Shown here piece after piece: positions 55,281 to 64,000 of a stretch of DNA of 64,000 nucleotides. Numbering within the stretch: position 1 is the stretch's first letter; every line of letters begins with the position of its first letter. Both the position numbers and the translations under genes were made by a program. This stretch comes from Novosphingobium aquimarinum (GTDB lineage: Bacteria > Pseudomonadota > Alphaproteobacteria > Sphingomonadales > Sphingomonadaceae): positions 218,853 to 282,852 of the forward strand of contig NZ_WRPO01000005.1 in the NCBI RefSeq assembly GCF_009746585.1, in the 5' to 3' direction. A model generated the notes under the pieces. That model was not told where the DNA came from and did not search any database. It saw only the letters and a list, made by a program, of their open reading frames with translations.

Positions 55281-56342
55281 AGCTTCAGCGATCGCCTTGC
55301 CGCATGCGACCGTATTGGCCTGACCGCGCAAGTCGGCGGTGCGCAAGGCGGGCTCGGTCAAAACCGTCTCGATCGCGCGCATGATCGCGGCGGCGGCCTC
55401 AGCTTCGCCCAAGTGTTCGAGCATCATCGAGGCAGACCAGATCTGACCGATCGGATTGGCGATGCCTTTCCCGGCGATGTCCGGTGCCGAACCGTGGACC
55501 GGCTCGAACAGCGAGGGCGTGTTGCCCTCGGGATTGATGTTGGCCGACGGCGCGACACCGATCGTGCCGGTGCAGGCGGGGCCCAGATCGCTCAGGATGT
55601 CGCCAAACAGGTTCGAAGCCACGACGACATCGAAGCGGTCGGGATTGAGCACGAACTGCGCCGTCAGGATGTCGATGTGATACTTGTCGTGTGTAACCGA
55701 GGGATAATTGCGCGCCATCTCCTCAACGCGCTCGTCCCACCAGGGCATGGTGATGGCAATGCCATTGGACTTCGTGGCCGACGTGACGTGCTTGCGATCC
55801 CGCTTGGCCGCGAGGTCGAACGCGAAGCGCAGCACCCGGTCCGTGCCATGGCGCGTCATTACCGTTTCCTGGATCACGACTTCGCGTTCAGTCCCGGCAA
55901 ACATCTTGCCGCCGACCGAGCTGTATTCGCCTTCCGTATTCTCGCGCACGACCCAGAAATCGATATCGCCGGGCTCGCGACCGGCGAGCGGGCAGGGGAC
56001 GCCCGGCATCAATCGCACGGGGCGCAGATTGACGTACTGATCGTATTCCCGCCGGAACTGAAGGATCGATTGCCACAGCGAGATGTGATCGGGAACCGTG
56101 TCCGGCCAGCCCACCGCGCCGAAGAAGATCGCATCGGGGGCGCCGATCTGATCCTTCCAATCGTCCGGCATCATCTGCCCATGCTTGGCGTAGTAATCGC
56201 AAGACGCGAAGTCGTGCCAGGTTTGCTCCAGCGTGAAGTCGTAAAGGCTGGCGGCCCGCTCCAGCACGCGGATTCCCTCGGGCATGACTTCCTTACCGAT
56301 GCCGTCGCCGGGAATCACGGAAATGCGGTGCGTGCGGGTCAT
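55272..56342 (-). CDS. Tartrate/D-malate dehydrogenase family (isopropylmalate-dehydrogenase-like)
   Basis: A 356-residue beta-decarboxylating dehydrogenase. ISVIPGDGIGKEVMPEG, RENTEGEYSSVGG, and NLFGDILSDLGPACTG mark the isocitrate/isopropylmalate fold; the WHDFASCDYYAKHGQMMPDDW region matches TtuC/DmlA, which act on tartrate or D-malate. It lies between two amine-catabolic genes on the same strand, so it may link their carbon products to the TCA cycle. Substrate to be tested. Confidence 0.82.
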   Translation of the reverse strand: MTRTHRISVIPGDGIGKEVMPEGIRVLERAASLYDFTLEQTWHDFASCDYYAKHGQMMPDDWKDQIGAPDAIFFGAVGWPDTVPDHISLWQSILQFRREYDQYVNLRPVRLMPGVPCPLAGREPGDIDFWVVRENTEGEYSSVGGKMFAGTEREVVIQETVMTRHGTDRVLRFAFDLAAKRDRKHVTSATKSNGIAITMPWWDERVEEMARNYPSVTHDKYHIDILTAQFVLNPDRFDVVVASNLFGDILSDLGPACTGTIGVAPSANINPEGNTPSLFEPVHGSAPDIAGKGIANPIGQIWSASMMLEHLGEAEAAAAIMRAIETVLTEPALRTADLRGQANTVACGKAIAEALQ

Positions 56343-56393
56343 TTTCGAAACACTTTCAGGTCAGCGCTCGGGCGCTTTGGGGACAGATCGGGC

Positions 56394-57857
56394 TTAGAGT
56401 TTCAGGCCGCCGATGTGGAACGCCTTGGTCTCGGTGTATTCCTCGATCCCGGCATGCGCGCCCTCGCGGCCGAGGCCCGATTGTTTAATGCCGCCGAACG
56501 GGGCCATTTCCATCGCCATGCCGCCGGTGTTGAGGATCACCATGCCTGCTTCCAGTCTTTCCGCGACCCGAAAGGACCGGTGCAGATTCTCGGTGTAGAA
56601 ATACGAGGCCAGGCCAAAGCTGGTGTCATTGGCCAGTTCGATCGCTTCGGCTTCTTCCTCGAAGCGGAAGAGGGGGGCGACCGGACCAAAAGTTTCTTCG
56701 CGCGCCAGCAGCATGTCGCGATTGGCGTTCTTGAGGACGACGGGATTGAAGAAGCGCTCGCCGCTCGCACCTTCGGGCGCGCTTGCGAAGATCGTTGCGC
56801 CGCCGGCGAGCGCATCCTCGACATGGGCCTTGGCCTTTTCGGCCGCGGCCCGGTTGATCAGCGGGCCGATGGTGGAGCCGTCCTGGTCGCCAGGCGCGAC
56901 TTTCAGTGCCGACACTGCTTTGGCCAGCTTATCCGCGAAGGCGTCGTAGACACCGCTCTGAACCAGGATACGATTGGCGCAGACGCACGTTTGGCCCGCA
57001 TTGCGGAACTTGCTCGCCATCGTCGCTTCGACCGCGAGATCGAGGTCGGCATCGTCGAACACGATCAACGGCGCGTTGCCGCCGAGCTCCAGGCTCAGGC
57101 GTTTGATGGTGGCCGAGCTTTGTTCCATCAGCAGTGCGCCGACGCGAGTTGAGCCAGTGAAGGAAAGCTTGCGAACAACTTCGCTGCCAGTCAGTACTTT
57201 GCCTATCGGCGCGGCTTGTCCGGTCACGATATTGATCACGCCTTTGGGAATGCCGGCCTCGTCCGCCAGCTTGATCAGCGCGAGCGCGGTGTAAGGGGTC
57301 AGTTCGGACGGCTTGACCACCACCGGGCAACCGGCAGCCAGCGCCGGGGCGCACTTGCGGGTGATCATCGCTGCCGGAAAATTCCACGGCGTGATTGCAG
57401 CCGAAACGCCGACGGGCTCTTTCAGCAAGAGGATGCGGCGATTGGCTTCGGGCGCGGGAATGATGCTGCCGTCGATGCGACGGCCTTCCTCGGCAAACCA
57501 TTTGATGAAGCTTGCGGCGTAACGGATTTCGCCTTGCGCTTCCGCCGTGGGCTTGCCCTGTTCGGCGGTCATGATCCGGGCCAGATCCACCAGATTGTCC
57601 ATGACGAGCGCGTACCAGCGCTCCAGCAGCGCGGCGCGCTCACCGGCGGTCTTCTCCCGCCATGCCGGCCACGCGGCCTTGGCGGCGTCGACGGCGGCTT
57701 GGGTATCCTCTTCACCGCAATCAGGGATCGTTCCGATTACCTCGCCGGTGGCGGGATTATCGACATCCATGGTCGCGCCGGATCGGGCGTCGACCCATTC
57801 GCCGCCGATGAACGCCTGGGTCGTGAACAGTGAGGAATTGCTAAGGGAAAGGGTCAT
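56394..57857 (-). CDS. Succinate-semialdehyde dehydrogenase family, second copy
   Basis: A 487-residue aldehyde dehydrogenase. Cys in AGQTCVCANR and Glu in LELGGNAPL; ITPWNFPAAMITRKCAPALAAGCP and GGIKQSGLGREGAHAG match GabD, as in the copy at 29244-30698. It would oxidise the semialdehyde made by the aminotransferase. Its ATG overlaps the stop of a GNAT gene (ATGA). A related aldehyde dehydrogenase is at 60239. Confidence 0.85.
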   Translation of the reverse strand: MTLSLSNSSLFTTQAFIGGEWVDARSGATMDVDNPATGEVIGTIPDCGEEDTQAAVDAAKAAWPAWREKTAGERAALLERWYALVMDNLVDLARIMTAEQGKPTAEAQGEIRYAASFIKWFAEEGRRIDGSIIPAPEANRRILLLKEPVGVSAAITPWNFPAAMITRKCAPALAAGCPVVVKPSELTPYTALALIKLADEAGIPKGVINIVTGQAAPIGKVLTGSEVVRKLSFTGSTRVGALLMEQSSATIKRLSLELGGNAPLIVFDDADLDLAVEATMASKFRNAGQTCVCANRILVQSGVYDAFADKLAKAVSALKVAPGDQDGSTIGPLINRAAAEKAKAHVEDALAGGATIFASAPEGASGERFFNPVVLKNANRDMLLAREETFGPVAPLFRFEEEAEAIELANDTSFGLASYFYTENLHRSFRVAERLEAGMVILNTGGMAMEMAPFGGIKQSGLGREGAHAGIEEYTETKAFHIGGLKL

Positions 57858-58711
57858 CCAAGGGCCTGCGTCGCGAGAGAAAACGTCTTGATGGGGGAAC
57901 TGCTTTGCTTTGGCTCACCGCGCCGCATGCGCACAACGTGTGTGACTTGCGGCAGTCCGAGTTCTTCGAGCCAGTCCGACAGGCCGCTCATTTCCGGCAC
58001 GTCCAGGCGGCAGAACATCCCGCTCTTCGAGCCCAGCCAGTGTGCGATCAGCGCCTTCGCGCCGCCAAGATCGGGCGCGATGGTCGGGCCGATGACATGA
58101 CCCCGGCCGAACCGGCGCAGGAGAGAAAACCCGACGGGCTCGTGATCGCGTGTGAGGATGACCGCTTTCGCGTTTTCCATCAGAGCCCCGAGCAGGGCGC
58201 TTCTGTCTATGCCGCTCGACGCTCTAGCCAGATCCTCCAGAACCGGCGCATCCTTCCGGCCAACCGGGCGCACCCGCTCATCGGGGATCAACTCGGCGAT
58301 CGGGACGGAGAAAGCGGCACCCTGATGCTGATGGACAATCCTGTCCTGCACGAAACCGAGCTGGTGACTGAGCGGCATTCCCTGTTCGGTCGCGTGAAGA
58401 AAGACAGTGCGGTTATCCAGATCCTTGAGCACGAGTTCCATCAGGCTGCGGCCGATGCCCTTGCCCTGGCATCGCTGCGTCACGATGACGTTGCCAAGCG
58501 TCGCGGCGTCGTCTCCATAAAGCCACGTCATTGCCGTGCCGACGACTTCGCCATCTTGTTCCGCAACATAACCGAAACCGAGATCGAACAGCATTTCCCA
58601 GTCTTCGCGGCGATGCGGCCACTTCTGCTCAAGAGACAGCGAAAGAGCCTGTTCGAGATCCTCGGCCGTCATGCGCCGCATGGTCACTTTGCTCTTAATT
58701 TCTGTCACCAT
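57854..58711 (-). CDS. Two-domain GNAT N-acetyltransferase 1
   Basis: A 285-residue protein. The N-terminal GNAT domain has the acetyl-CoA loop VTQRCQGKGIGRSLM; the C-terminal half (PVGFSLLRRFGRGHVIGPTIAPDLGGAKALI) looks like Acetyltransf_18. It shares this layout with the GNAT at 62958-63827 (both with SGLSDWL...LGLPQ), so they are paralogues. GGAG lies eight bases before the ATG. It is the first gene before gabD copy 2. Acceptor amine unknown; may acetylate a pathway intermediate. Confidence 0.8.
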   Translation of the reverse strand: MVTEIKSKVTMRRMTAEDLEQALSLSLEQKWPHRREDWEMLFDLGFGYVAEQDGEVVGTAMTWLYGDDAATLGNVIVTQRCQGKGIGRSLMELVLKDLDNRTVFLHATEQGMPLSHQLGFVQDRIVHQHQGAAFSVPIAELIPDERVRPVGRKDAPVLEDLARASSGIDRSALLGALMENAKAVILTRDHEPVGFSLLRRFGRGHVIGPTIAPDLGGAKALIAHWLGSKSGMFCRLDVPEMSGLSDWLEELGLPQVTHVVRMRRGEPKQSSSPIKTFSLATQALG

Positions 58712-58883
58712 CGGTCCGCTCCGTTCGCAAGATTCATGTCGTTTCTGAAGATGGCGGGACGTTTGACTGCTACGCCGCTATCGGAAGCATAAGGTGCCGC
58801 CTTGCGAGTGCTTTTGAAACATCTTGCGGAATGCGTCTCGTCTCGCTCGCGCACCGTGCTGCCCCTTCGTTTACTGCTCCTCG

Positions 58884-60209
58884 TCAGAAATCCGAAACTT
58901 CGATGGCCGCCCCCGGCATGAAGCGCTCCAGCCGGTACGGTCGCGGATCGACGATCGGATCGTCGCCGGTCACGATATCGGCGACGAGATGTGCCGCGCC
59001 CGGGCCGATGCCGAAGCCGTGCCCGCTGAAGCCGGCCGCCAGGATCAGGCCCGGAAGCGCGGGAACGCCGCCAATGACCGGTACGCCGTCGGGCGTGCTG
59101 TCGACAAATCCGGCCCAGCTCGCGACCATCGGCACCGATCCCAGAGCGGGGATCAGCTCGGCGGCCTTTTCAAGCGTCATACGCACCGTCTTGGCGTCCG
59201 GCCGGGGGTCGAGAATGCGCATCGCTTCCATCGGCGTCCGCCGATCGAGGCGCCAGCGCTTGAGCGTTTCGTGGCCGGCCTTGAAGGCCTGCAGACCGCC
59301 CGGCGAGGTACTCTTCCAGCGCCGCCGGAACATCGGAATGAACTGGCGCTGGAACTTGAGGAACTGCGGGGTGGGATCGACTTTGGCACGTCCGCTGATC
59401 GCCAGCGTGTGCGTGCCTTCGCCTCTGCGGGTGATCGAGAGGGATTTGCTGTAGAAGGCGTCGGGCAGGCTGAGCGCGCCGGTGCCGACACCCAGGATCG
59501 TCTGCCGCACCGTGGCTTGCGGGAAAACGATCCCCAGCTGGCGACAGAACGACGAAGCCCAGGCACCGCCCGCGTGAATGACGGTCTTGGTGCGGATCGT
59601 GCCGCGCTCGGTGATGACGCCGCTCACCGCGCCGCCGGTCGTCTCGAGCCCGCGCGCGGCGCAGGCCTGATGGACCGTGCCGCCCAGCGCCATCAGCGCT
59701 TTCGCCGCCGCCGGAACCGCAAGGCCCGGGTCGGCGATGCCGTCATTCTGCGAATGCACGCCGCCCTTCCAGGGCTGACCCGTAAAAGCGCCGTGTTCGG
59801 TCGCTTCTTGACTGGTCAGCATGCGGGTCTTGACGTTGACCGAGCGAGCATATTCGCCCCAGCGCGCCCAGGTATCGATCTCTTCCTGGTCGTTGCTGAC
59901 GTAGAACAGGCCGCAGCGACGGAAGCCCGTATCCTCGCCGGATTCGATGCCGAACTGCTCCCACAGATCGAGCGCCTTGGTCGCCAGCGGCAATTCGCGG
60001 GAATCGCGGTTTTGCTGCCGGCACCAGCCCCAGTTGCGGCTCGACTGCTCGCCCGAGATCACCCCCTTTTCCAGGACGGCGACCTTGAGCCCGCGCTTGG
60101 CCAGATAAAATCCCGTGAAAACGCCGATGATGCCGCCACCGATGATGACGACGTCGGCCTCGGCGGGCAGCTGCGGGGTGGATTTGATGAACTGCAAGGG
60201 CGCGGGCAT
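58884..60209 (-). CDS. DadA-like FAD-dependent amino acid/amine oxidoreductase 2
   Basis: A 441-residue flavoprotein, paralogue of the one at 50716: VVIIGGGIIGVFTGFYLAKRG, EQSSRNWGWCRQQNRD and FSGHGFGIGPGAAHLVAD. ATG 60209 is chosen with GGAGA upstream. It oxidises an amine or D-amino acid. It lies between an aldehyde dehydrogenase and GNAT1 on the same strand. Confidence 0.85.
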   Translation of the reverse strand: MPAPLQFIKSTPQLPAEADVVIIGGGIIGVFTGFYLAKRGLKVAVLEKGVISGEQSSRNWGWCRQQNRDSRELPLATKALDLWEQFGIESGEDTGFRRCGLFYVSNDQEEIDTWARWGEYARSVNVKTRMLTSQEATEHGAFTGQPWKGGVHSQNDGIADPGLAVPAAAKALMALGGTVHQACAARGLETTGGAVSGVITERGTIRTKTVIHAGGAWASSFCRQLGIVFPQATVRQTILGVGTGALSLPDAFYSKSLSITRRGEGTHTLAISGRAKVDPTPQFLKFQRQFIPMFRRRWKSTSPGGLQAFKAGHETLKRWRLDRRTPMEAMRILDPRPDAKTVRMTLEKAAELIPALGSVPMVASWAGFVDSTPDGVPVIGGVPALPGLILAAGFSGHGFGIGPGAAHLVADIVTGDDPIVDPRPYRLERFMPGAAIEVSDF

Positions 60210-60238
60210 GGGGCGGGGTCTCCAATGAGCGGGAAGGG

Positions 60239-61699
60239 TCAGGCGAACCCGAGGATGGCTTTGACTTCCAGGTATTCCTCGAAGCCGAACAGCCCGTATT
60301 CGCGGCCATTGCCCGAACGTTTGTAGCCACCGAACGGGGCGTGCGCGTCCCATTGCGGGTAGTTGATATGGACTTGTCCGGTGCGGATCCGGCGCGCCAC
60401 GGCGCGCGCCTGTTCGAGATCGGCGCCCTGAACATGGCCGCCGAGCCCGAACACGGTGTCATTGGCGATGGCCACCGCCTCATCGACATCGTCGTAAGGC
60501 AGGATTGCGAGTACGGGGCCGAAAATCTCTTCAACGGCGATGCGCATGTCGCTGGTGACTTCGGAAAACACCGTGGGCTTCACGAAGAAGCCGTGGTCGA
60601 GCCCCTCGGGCTGGCCTGGTCCGCCGCAGACCAGCTTTGCGCCGTCCTCTACGCCCGCCGCGATCATCGCCTGGACCCGCTTGAACTGCGCCTGGTTGGC
60701 GATGGGCCCCATCACCGTAGCGTCTTCACCCGGATCGCCGACGATGATGGCGTCCACGGTCCGACGCGCGATCGCCTCGACTTCGGCGAGCCGAGCGCGT
60801 GGCACGATCATGCGGGTTGGGGCGCTGCACGACTGGCCGACGTTCCGGAAGGCCGACATAACCCCCGGCGGAACGGCGGCTTCCAGGTCGCAGTCGGGCA
60901 GCAACACGTTGGGGGACTTGCCACCCAGTTCCTGCGTCACGCGCTTGACGGTGGGCGCGGCCGCCTGCGCGACCAGCACACCGGCGCGGTTCGAGCCCGT
61001 GATCGAAATCATGTCGACCTCGGGGTGTTCGGCCATCGCGGTGCCAACTTCGGGGCCGGTCCCGTTCACCAGATTGAACACGCCCGCCGGCGCGCCGGCA
61101 TCGTGAATGATCTGCGCCAGCATCATCGCGCTGAGCGGAGATAGCTCGCTAGGCTTGAGCACGACCGTGCACCCGGCGGCCAGCGCCGGTGCGATCTTGG
61201 CGGTCATCTGGTAGAGCGGCCAGTTCCAGGGCGTGATAAGGGCGCACACCCCGATCGGCTCGCGCACGATCGCGGTGCTGCCTCTCATCGTGAGGAAATC
61301 GTAATCGCGCAGCACATCGGCGGCCGCTTTCACATGCGCCGCCGCCAGCGGGACATGCGCGGCGCGAGCGTGGGTGATGGTGGCTCCCATTTCGAGCGTG
61401 AGCACGCGCGCCAGCGCTTCGGACCGTTCGAGAATGAGGTCATGGATCCGCTCGACCAAAGCGAGGCGATCGGCCACTGGGGAGGTCGAAAATGATGCGA
61501 AGGCGCTACGGGCCGCCGCGACGGCGCGATCAAGATCGGTACGAGTGCCCGCCCGCACCTCGGTAAGAACATGGCCAGTCGTTGGATTGACGACCGCGAG
61601 CGCTTCGCCGGCGGCGAGGGGAGTCCAGCCACCATTGAGGTAAGCGCAATCGAGCCGCGCCGAAACGGTCCCCAGCAGGGTGTCGAGGTCGTGCGTCAT
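60239..61699 (-). CDS. NAD-dependent aldehyde dehydrogenase
   Basis: A 486-residue aldehyde dehydrogenase. Catalytic Cys is in VGQSCSAPTR and Glu in QELGGKSPN, in the ALITPWNWPLYQMTAKIAP fold. It is less like GabD than the two other copies, so the substrate may be another semialdehyde or betaine-like aldehyde. AGGAGG lies before the ATG. It is between the DSD1-like gene and DadA2. Confidence 0.85.
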   Translation of the reverse strand: MTHDLDTLLGTVSARLDCAYLNGGWTPLAAGEALAVVNPTTGHVLTEVRAGTRTDLDRAVAAARSAFASFSTSPVADRLALVERIHDLILERSEALARVLTLEMGATITHARAAHVPLAAAHVKAAADVLRDYDFLTMRGSTAIVREPIGVCALITPWNWPLYQMTAKIAPALAAGCTVVLKPSELSPLSAMMLAQIIHDAGAPAGVFNLVNGTGPEVGTAMAEHPEVDMISITGSNRAGVLVAQAAAPTVKRVTQELGGKSPNVLLPDCDLEAAVPPGVMSAFRNVGQSCSAPTRMIVPRARLAEVEAIARRTVDAIIVGDPGEDATVMGPIANQAQFKRVQAMIAAGVEDGAKLVCGGPGQPEGLDHGFFVKPTVFSEVTSDMRIAVEEIFGPVLAILPYDDVDEAVAIANDTVFGLGGHVQGADLEQARAVARRIRTGQVHINYPQWDAHAPFGGYKRSGNGREYGLFGFEEYLEVKAILGFA

Positions 61700-61751
61700 C
61701 TCGAATCCCTCCTGGCCTGACTACGGCCGGTCGGATGAGTCGGCGCCATGC

Positions 61752-62927
61752 TCACCATCCCCGCAGACGCGGCCAGACGGCGCGGATCGCGTGACCATCG
61801 CCTTCGATCACGTAGTAGGCATCATGCTGTGCCCCGGTGGCGCAGGCGTGGTTCGGCAGAATGCGGACGCGTGTGCCGATCGGCAGATCGGGGATGGCGG
61901 CGTCGCTTCCCGGACGAGCCTTGATAATGCCGTGCTCCTGACTGGCGTCTTCGACGATCAGATCGTCGAAGGGCTTGCCGTCAATGTCGCACACCAAGCC
62001 GTAGCCCTGATCCACCGGGTGCTTTTGCGTGCCCCGGTCGCGCGACATCGCCATCCAGCCGGCGTCGGTCAGAATCCAGCCTTTTTCGCGGCGATGGCCG
62101 ATCACGGTCGCGAGGACCGACAAGGCGATGTCGTCGATCTCGCATACCCCGATGCCGTGCATGACGAGGTCGAAGAAGGTGAAGACGCCCGCCCGCACCT
62201 CGGTGACGCCCGTAAGATCGCGGGCGAAATGCGCCGTGGGGGTCGATCCGACGCTGACGACCGGCGCGGCGTGCCCGGTCGCGCGCAGCAGCTCCGCCGC
62301 CGCGACGGCCGCCGCCCGCTCTGCCTCGGCCGCCTCGGGCAGGCCGATGCCGCCGCGCGCGCCATAGGACTCGCCCGCGTGAGTCAGCACACCGCGCACA
62401 TCGATGCCGCCTACCTTCAGGATATCGGCGATCGTGACCATGGTTACGTCATCGGGCAGCAGTCCGCCTCGGTGCCCATCGCAGTCGATCTCGATGAGGA
62501 CACCCGGCATCGCGCCCCCATCGCTCGCGAACTCGACCAGATCGCGCGCCTGCTCGACCGAATCGATCAGCACCGAAAGCGCGACGCCATCCTCGACCAG
62601 AGCCCTGGCGCGCGCGAACTTGTCGGGTGAAAGGCCCACGGCATACGTGATGTCTCGAAAGCCGCCTTCGGCAAAATACTCTGCTTCGGCCAGTGTTGAC
62701 ACCGTGATCGGTCCGGTGCCGCCCGCGAAAAGGCGTTTACCGACTTCCAGCGACTTGCCGGTCTTCACATGAGGCCGGAACGTGACGTCGAAGCCATCGA
62801 GGCGATCTTGCAGCCGCGCGATGTTGCGGTCCAGCTTGGCAAGATCGAGCACGAGCGCGGGCGTCTTGGCCGTCTCGAGCGTCTCGACACTGTTCGCATC
62901 GGTTTCAATTGTCTGGACTTGGTTCAT
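61752..62927 (-). CDS. DSD1-family PLP enzyme (D-threonine aldolase / D-serine dehydratase type)
   Basis: A 391-residue fold-III PLP enzyme. TPALVLDLAKLDRNIARL and RPHVKTGKS, with the PLP Lys, start the alanine-racemase-like barrel; VLPNHACAT near the C-terminus is the His/Cys metal site of DSD1-type enzymes. It cleaves or dehydrates a D-beta-hydroxy amino acid. Beside DadA and ALDH genes, this fits D-amino-acid breakdown. Exact substrate unknown. Confidence 0.85.
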   Translation of the reverse strand: MNQVQTIETDANSVETLETAKTPALVLDLAKLDRNIARLQDRLDGFDVTFRPHVKTGKSLEVGKRLFAGGTGPITVSTLAEAEYFAEGGFRDITYAVGLSPDKFARARALVEDGVALSVLIDSVEQARDLVEFASDGGAMPGVLIEIDCDGHRGGLLPDDVTMVTIADILKVGGIDVRGVLTHAGESYGARGGIGLPEAAEAERAAAVAAAELLRATGHAAPVVSVGSTPTAHFARDLTGVTEVRAGVFTFFDLVMHGIGVCEIDDIALSVLATVIGHRREKGWILTDAGWMAMSRDRGTQKHPVDQGYGLVCDIDGKPFDDLIVEDASQEHGIIKARPGSDAAIPDLPIGTRVRILPNHACATGAQHDAYYVIEGDGHAIRAVWPRLRGW

Positions 62928-62957
62928 GACAGCATCTCGATAGGAGGGGCGGTTCGG

Positions 62958-63827
62958 TCAGCCGAAGGACTGGTTGGCCAGCGCGAACAGCGTCGCGTCA
63001 TTCGAAGTGCGGGGTGGGGGCCCAAGAGACATCGTCACGACCTCGTCCGTCTGCGGCAGGCCGATCTCTACCAGCCAGTCGCTCAAACCACTGCTTTTCG
63101 GCACATCGATCCTGACGAACTCGCCCTCGTGACGAGAAGCCAGCGCGGCGATCAGCGCCTTGGCATCGGACACGTCTTGCGCGATGACCGGCCCGATCAC
63201 TACGCCGCGCCCCCACGGACGCACACAGCCATATCCCGCGATCGAACCATCTCGTTCCACAACGAGGCTTTCGGACTGGCTGAAGACCTTGGCGAGCATT
63301 TCGGGTCGGGGCATACCTGCGGCGGCTTCGTCGAGCGCGATGATGGCCGGCGTGTCCCGCGTTGTAACATCGCGCAGCGGCACCGATGCGTCTGCTTCTG
63401 GCGCCGCTTCCAAGACGGCTTGGTGCTGACGAACCTGGTCGTAGGGCTTGAAGCCGAGCCGCTCGTAAAGCTTCTTACCCGCTACGGTCGAATTGAGGAT
63501 GATCGTGCGCCCCGCAGCGTCAGTCAGGAGCCGCTCCATCAAGCGCGCTCCGATGCCTCTACGCTGGGCGCTGTCGGCGACGATGATCATCCCCGTCGAA
63601 CCATGCGTCGATCCGTAAGGCCACCAGATCGCAGTTCCGACCAATTCGCCGTCCAGTTCGACCGCGAAGCCCCGCCCGAGTTCGAACGCGGTTTGCCAAT
63701 CCTCCAGGCGCGCCGGCCAGCCCACGGCCTTGGTCAGTTGCGCGGCCTGCTCCAAGTGTCGCTCTTCCATCGCGATCACATCGTCTTCTCGGGGCGGTGT
63801 TCCGACTGATGGCGACGAACTGGTCAT
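62958..63827 (-). CDS. Two-domain GNAT N-acetyltransferase 2
   Basis: About 289 residues, like GNAT1: acetyl-CoA loop SAQRRGIGARLMERLL and C-terminal Acetyltransf_18-like half (RPWGRGVVIGPVIAQDVSDAKALI, SSGLSDWLVEIGLPQ). The frame continues to 63884 into the probable insertion element, so ATG 63827 is used as the native start. It is the most upstream gene of the minus-strand island run. Confidence 0.8.
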   Translation of the reverse strand: MTSSSPSVGTPPREDDVIAMEERHLEQAAQLTKAVGWPARLEDWQTAFELGRGFAVELDGELVGTAIWWPYGSTHGSTGMIIVADSAQRRGIGARLMERLLTDAAGRTIILNSTVAGKKLYERLGFKPYDQVRQHQAVLEAAPEADASVPLRDVTTRDTPAIIALDEAAAGMPRPEMLAKVFSQSESLVVERDGSIAGYGCVRPWGRGVVIGPVIAQDVSDAKALIAALASRHEGEFVRIDVPKSSGLSDWLVEIGLPQTDEVVTMSLGPPPRTSNDATLFALANQSFG

Positions 63828-63878
63828 GCGCGGCGAGGCTCCAGTAATTGTGTGATACCGCGCGCGGATCGCGGCACG

Positions 63879-64000
63879 TGTCAACGGCGGAGTAAAAGTC
63901 GTCCATTAGGCGGAGTAAAACCAGGCCACTTGATCCGGGTGTTGGCGAGCGCCGTGAGGGCGTAGCCCGAGCGGGGGTCGCCAACACCCGGATTGTCATT
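63879..64000 (+). mobile_element. Probable end of an IS21-family insertion element, partial
   Basis: From TGTCAACGGCGG at 63879 rightwards, two 20-bp direct repeats share GGCGGAGTAAAA and GnCCA (63886-63905 and 63909-63928). The multi-copy terminal repeats and GTAAAA...CCA style fit IS21 ends. A 16-bp stem (63933-63948 / 63978-63993, ATCCGGGTGTTGGCGA) follows, as near the end of such elements. No transposase is in the window. It abuts the GNAT2 promoter. Confidence 0.55.

Noticed and set aside
55254..57152. Plus-strand frame of 632 codons
   Set aside because: Opposite two clear dehydrogenase genes, no family pattern.
44919..63827. Ectoine degradation cluster
   Set aside because: AsnC, M20 enzyme, aminotransferase and aldehyde dehydrogenase occur, but no ectoine hydrolase (DoeA) or EutBC genes are present.

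Overview
The window is GC-rich, densely coded bacterial DNA with alphaproteobacterial, most likely Sphingomonadales, character. The basis is three TonB-dependent receptors including an Oar-like one, a DUF2889 protein, an IF-1 of alphaproteobacterial type, many GNAT, DadA and aldehyde dehydrogenase genes, and overlapping ATGA/GTGA gene junctions. No rRNA, tRNA or CRISPR was seen. The species cannot be fixed from the sequence alone.

Layout. 1-10 kb: the 3' end of a PQQ dehydrogenase with a cytochrome c tail, an MFS exporter, a 2-oxoglutarate/Fe(II) oxygenase, a convergent TonB receptor, and a siderophore-type TonB receptor followed by a PepSY membrane protein. 10-17 kb: several very small genes, cspA, infA, a lipoprotein, a MASE1-PAS-GGDEF cyclase, a nucleotidyltransferase-like gene and an HI0933-family flavoprotein. 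17.6-24.2 kb: an envelope signalling cluster (coiled-coil membrane protein, membrane-anchored OmpA-like protein, PP2C phosphatase, transmembrane Ser/Thr kinase, secreted OmpA protein) with no type VI secretion genes nearby. 24-29 kb: a third TonB receptor, then a c-di-GMP group (PilZ protein, PilZ-HTH fusion, PAS-degenerate GGDEF). 29-38 kb: succinate-semialdehyde dehydrogenase, DUF2889, then a LysR-controlled 3-methylcrotonyl-CoA carboxylase operon (mccB, mccA, TfoX-like, MaoC) split by a small inverted-repeat-flanked DUF559 nuclease-like gene.

38-45 kb is a metal-response island. A CnrY-, CnrX- and CnrH-like trio (membrane anti-sigma, periplasmic sensor, ECF sigma) reads straight into copA-copB-copC-copD, with a divergent DUF4198 gene. 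All five CnrX metal ligands can be placed in the sensor. 45-64 kb is an amino-acid/amine catabolic island: peptide-type binding protein, an amino-alcohol kinase with a PLP phospholyase-like partner, HAD hydrolase, two AsnC regulators, two DadA-like flavoproteins, two class III aminotransferase-fold enzymes, two aldehyde dehydrogenases, two GNAT proteins, an M20 amidohydrolase, a tartrate/malate dehydrogenase-like enzyme and a DSD1-family PLP enzyme. Ten of these lie in one minus-strand run. An Lrp-like palindrome sits on a promoter inside it. The window ends in what looks like the terminus of an IS21-type element.

Most interesting items: the inverted-repeat DUF559 cassette between mccB and mccA; the Cnr-like regulator joined to copper genes; the Lrp-type operator on a -10 box; the kinase/phosphatase/OmpA envelope cluster; and the kinase plus phospholyase pair. 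Functions are inferred by reading motifs; no database search was run.
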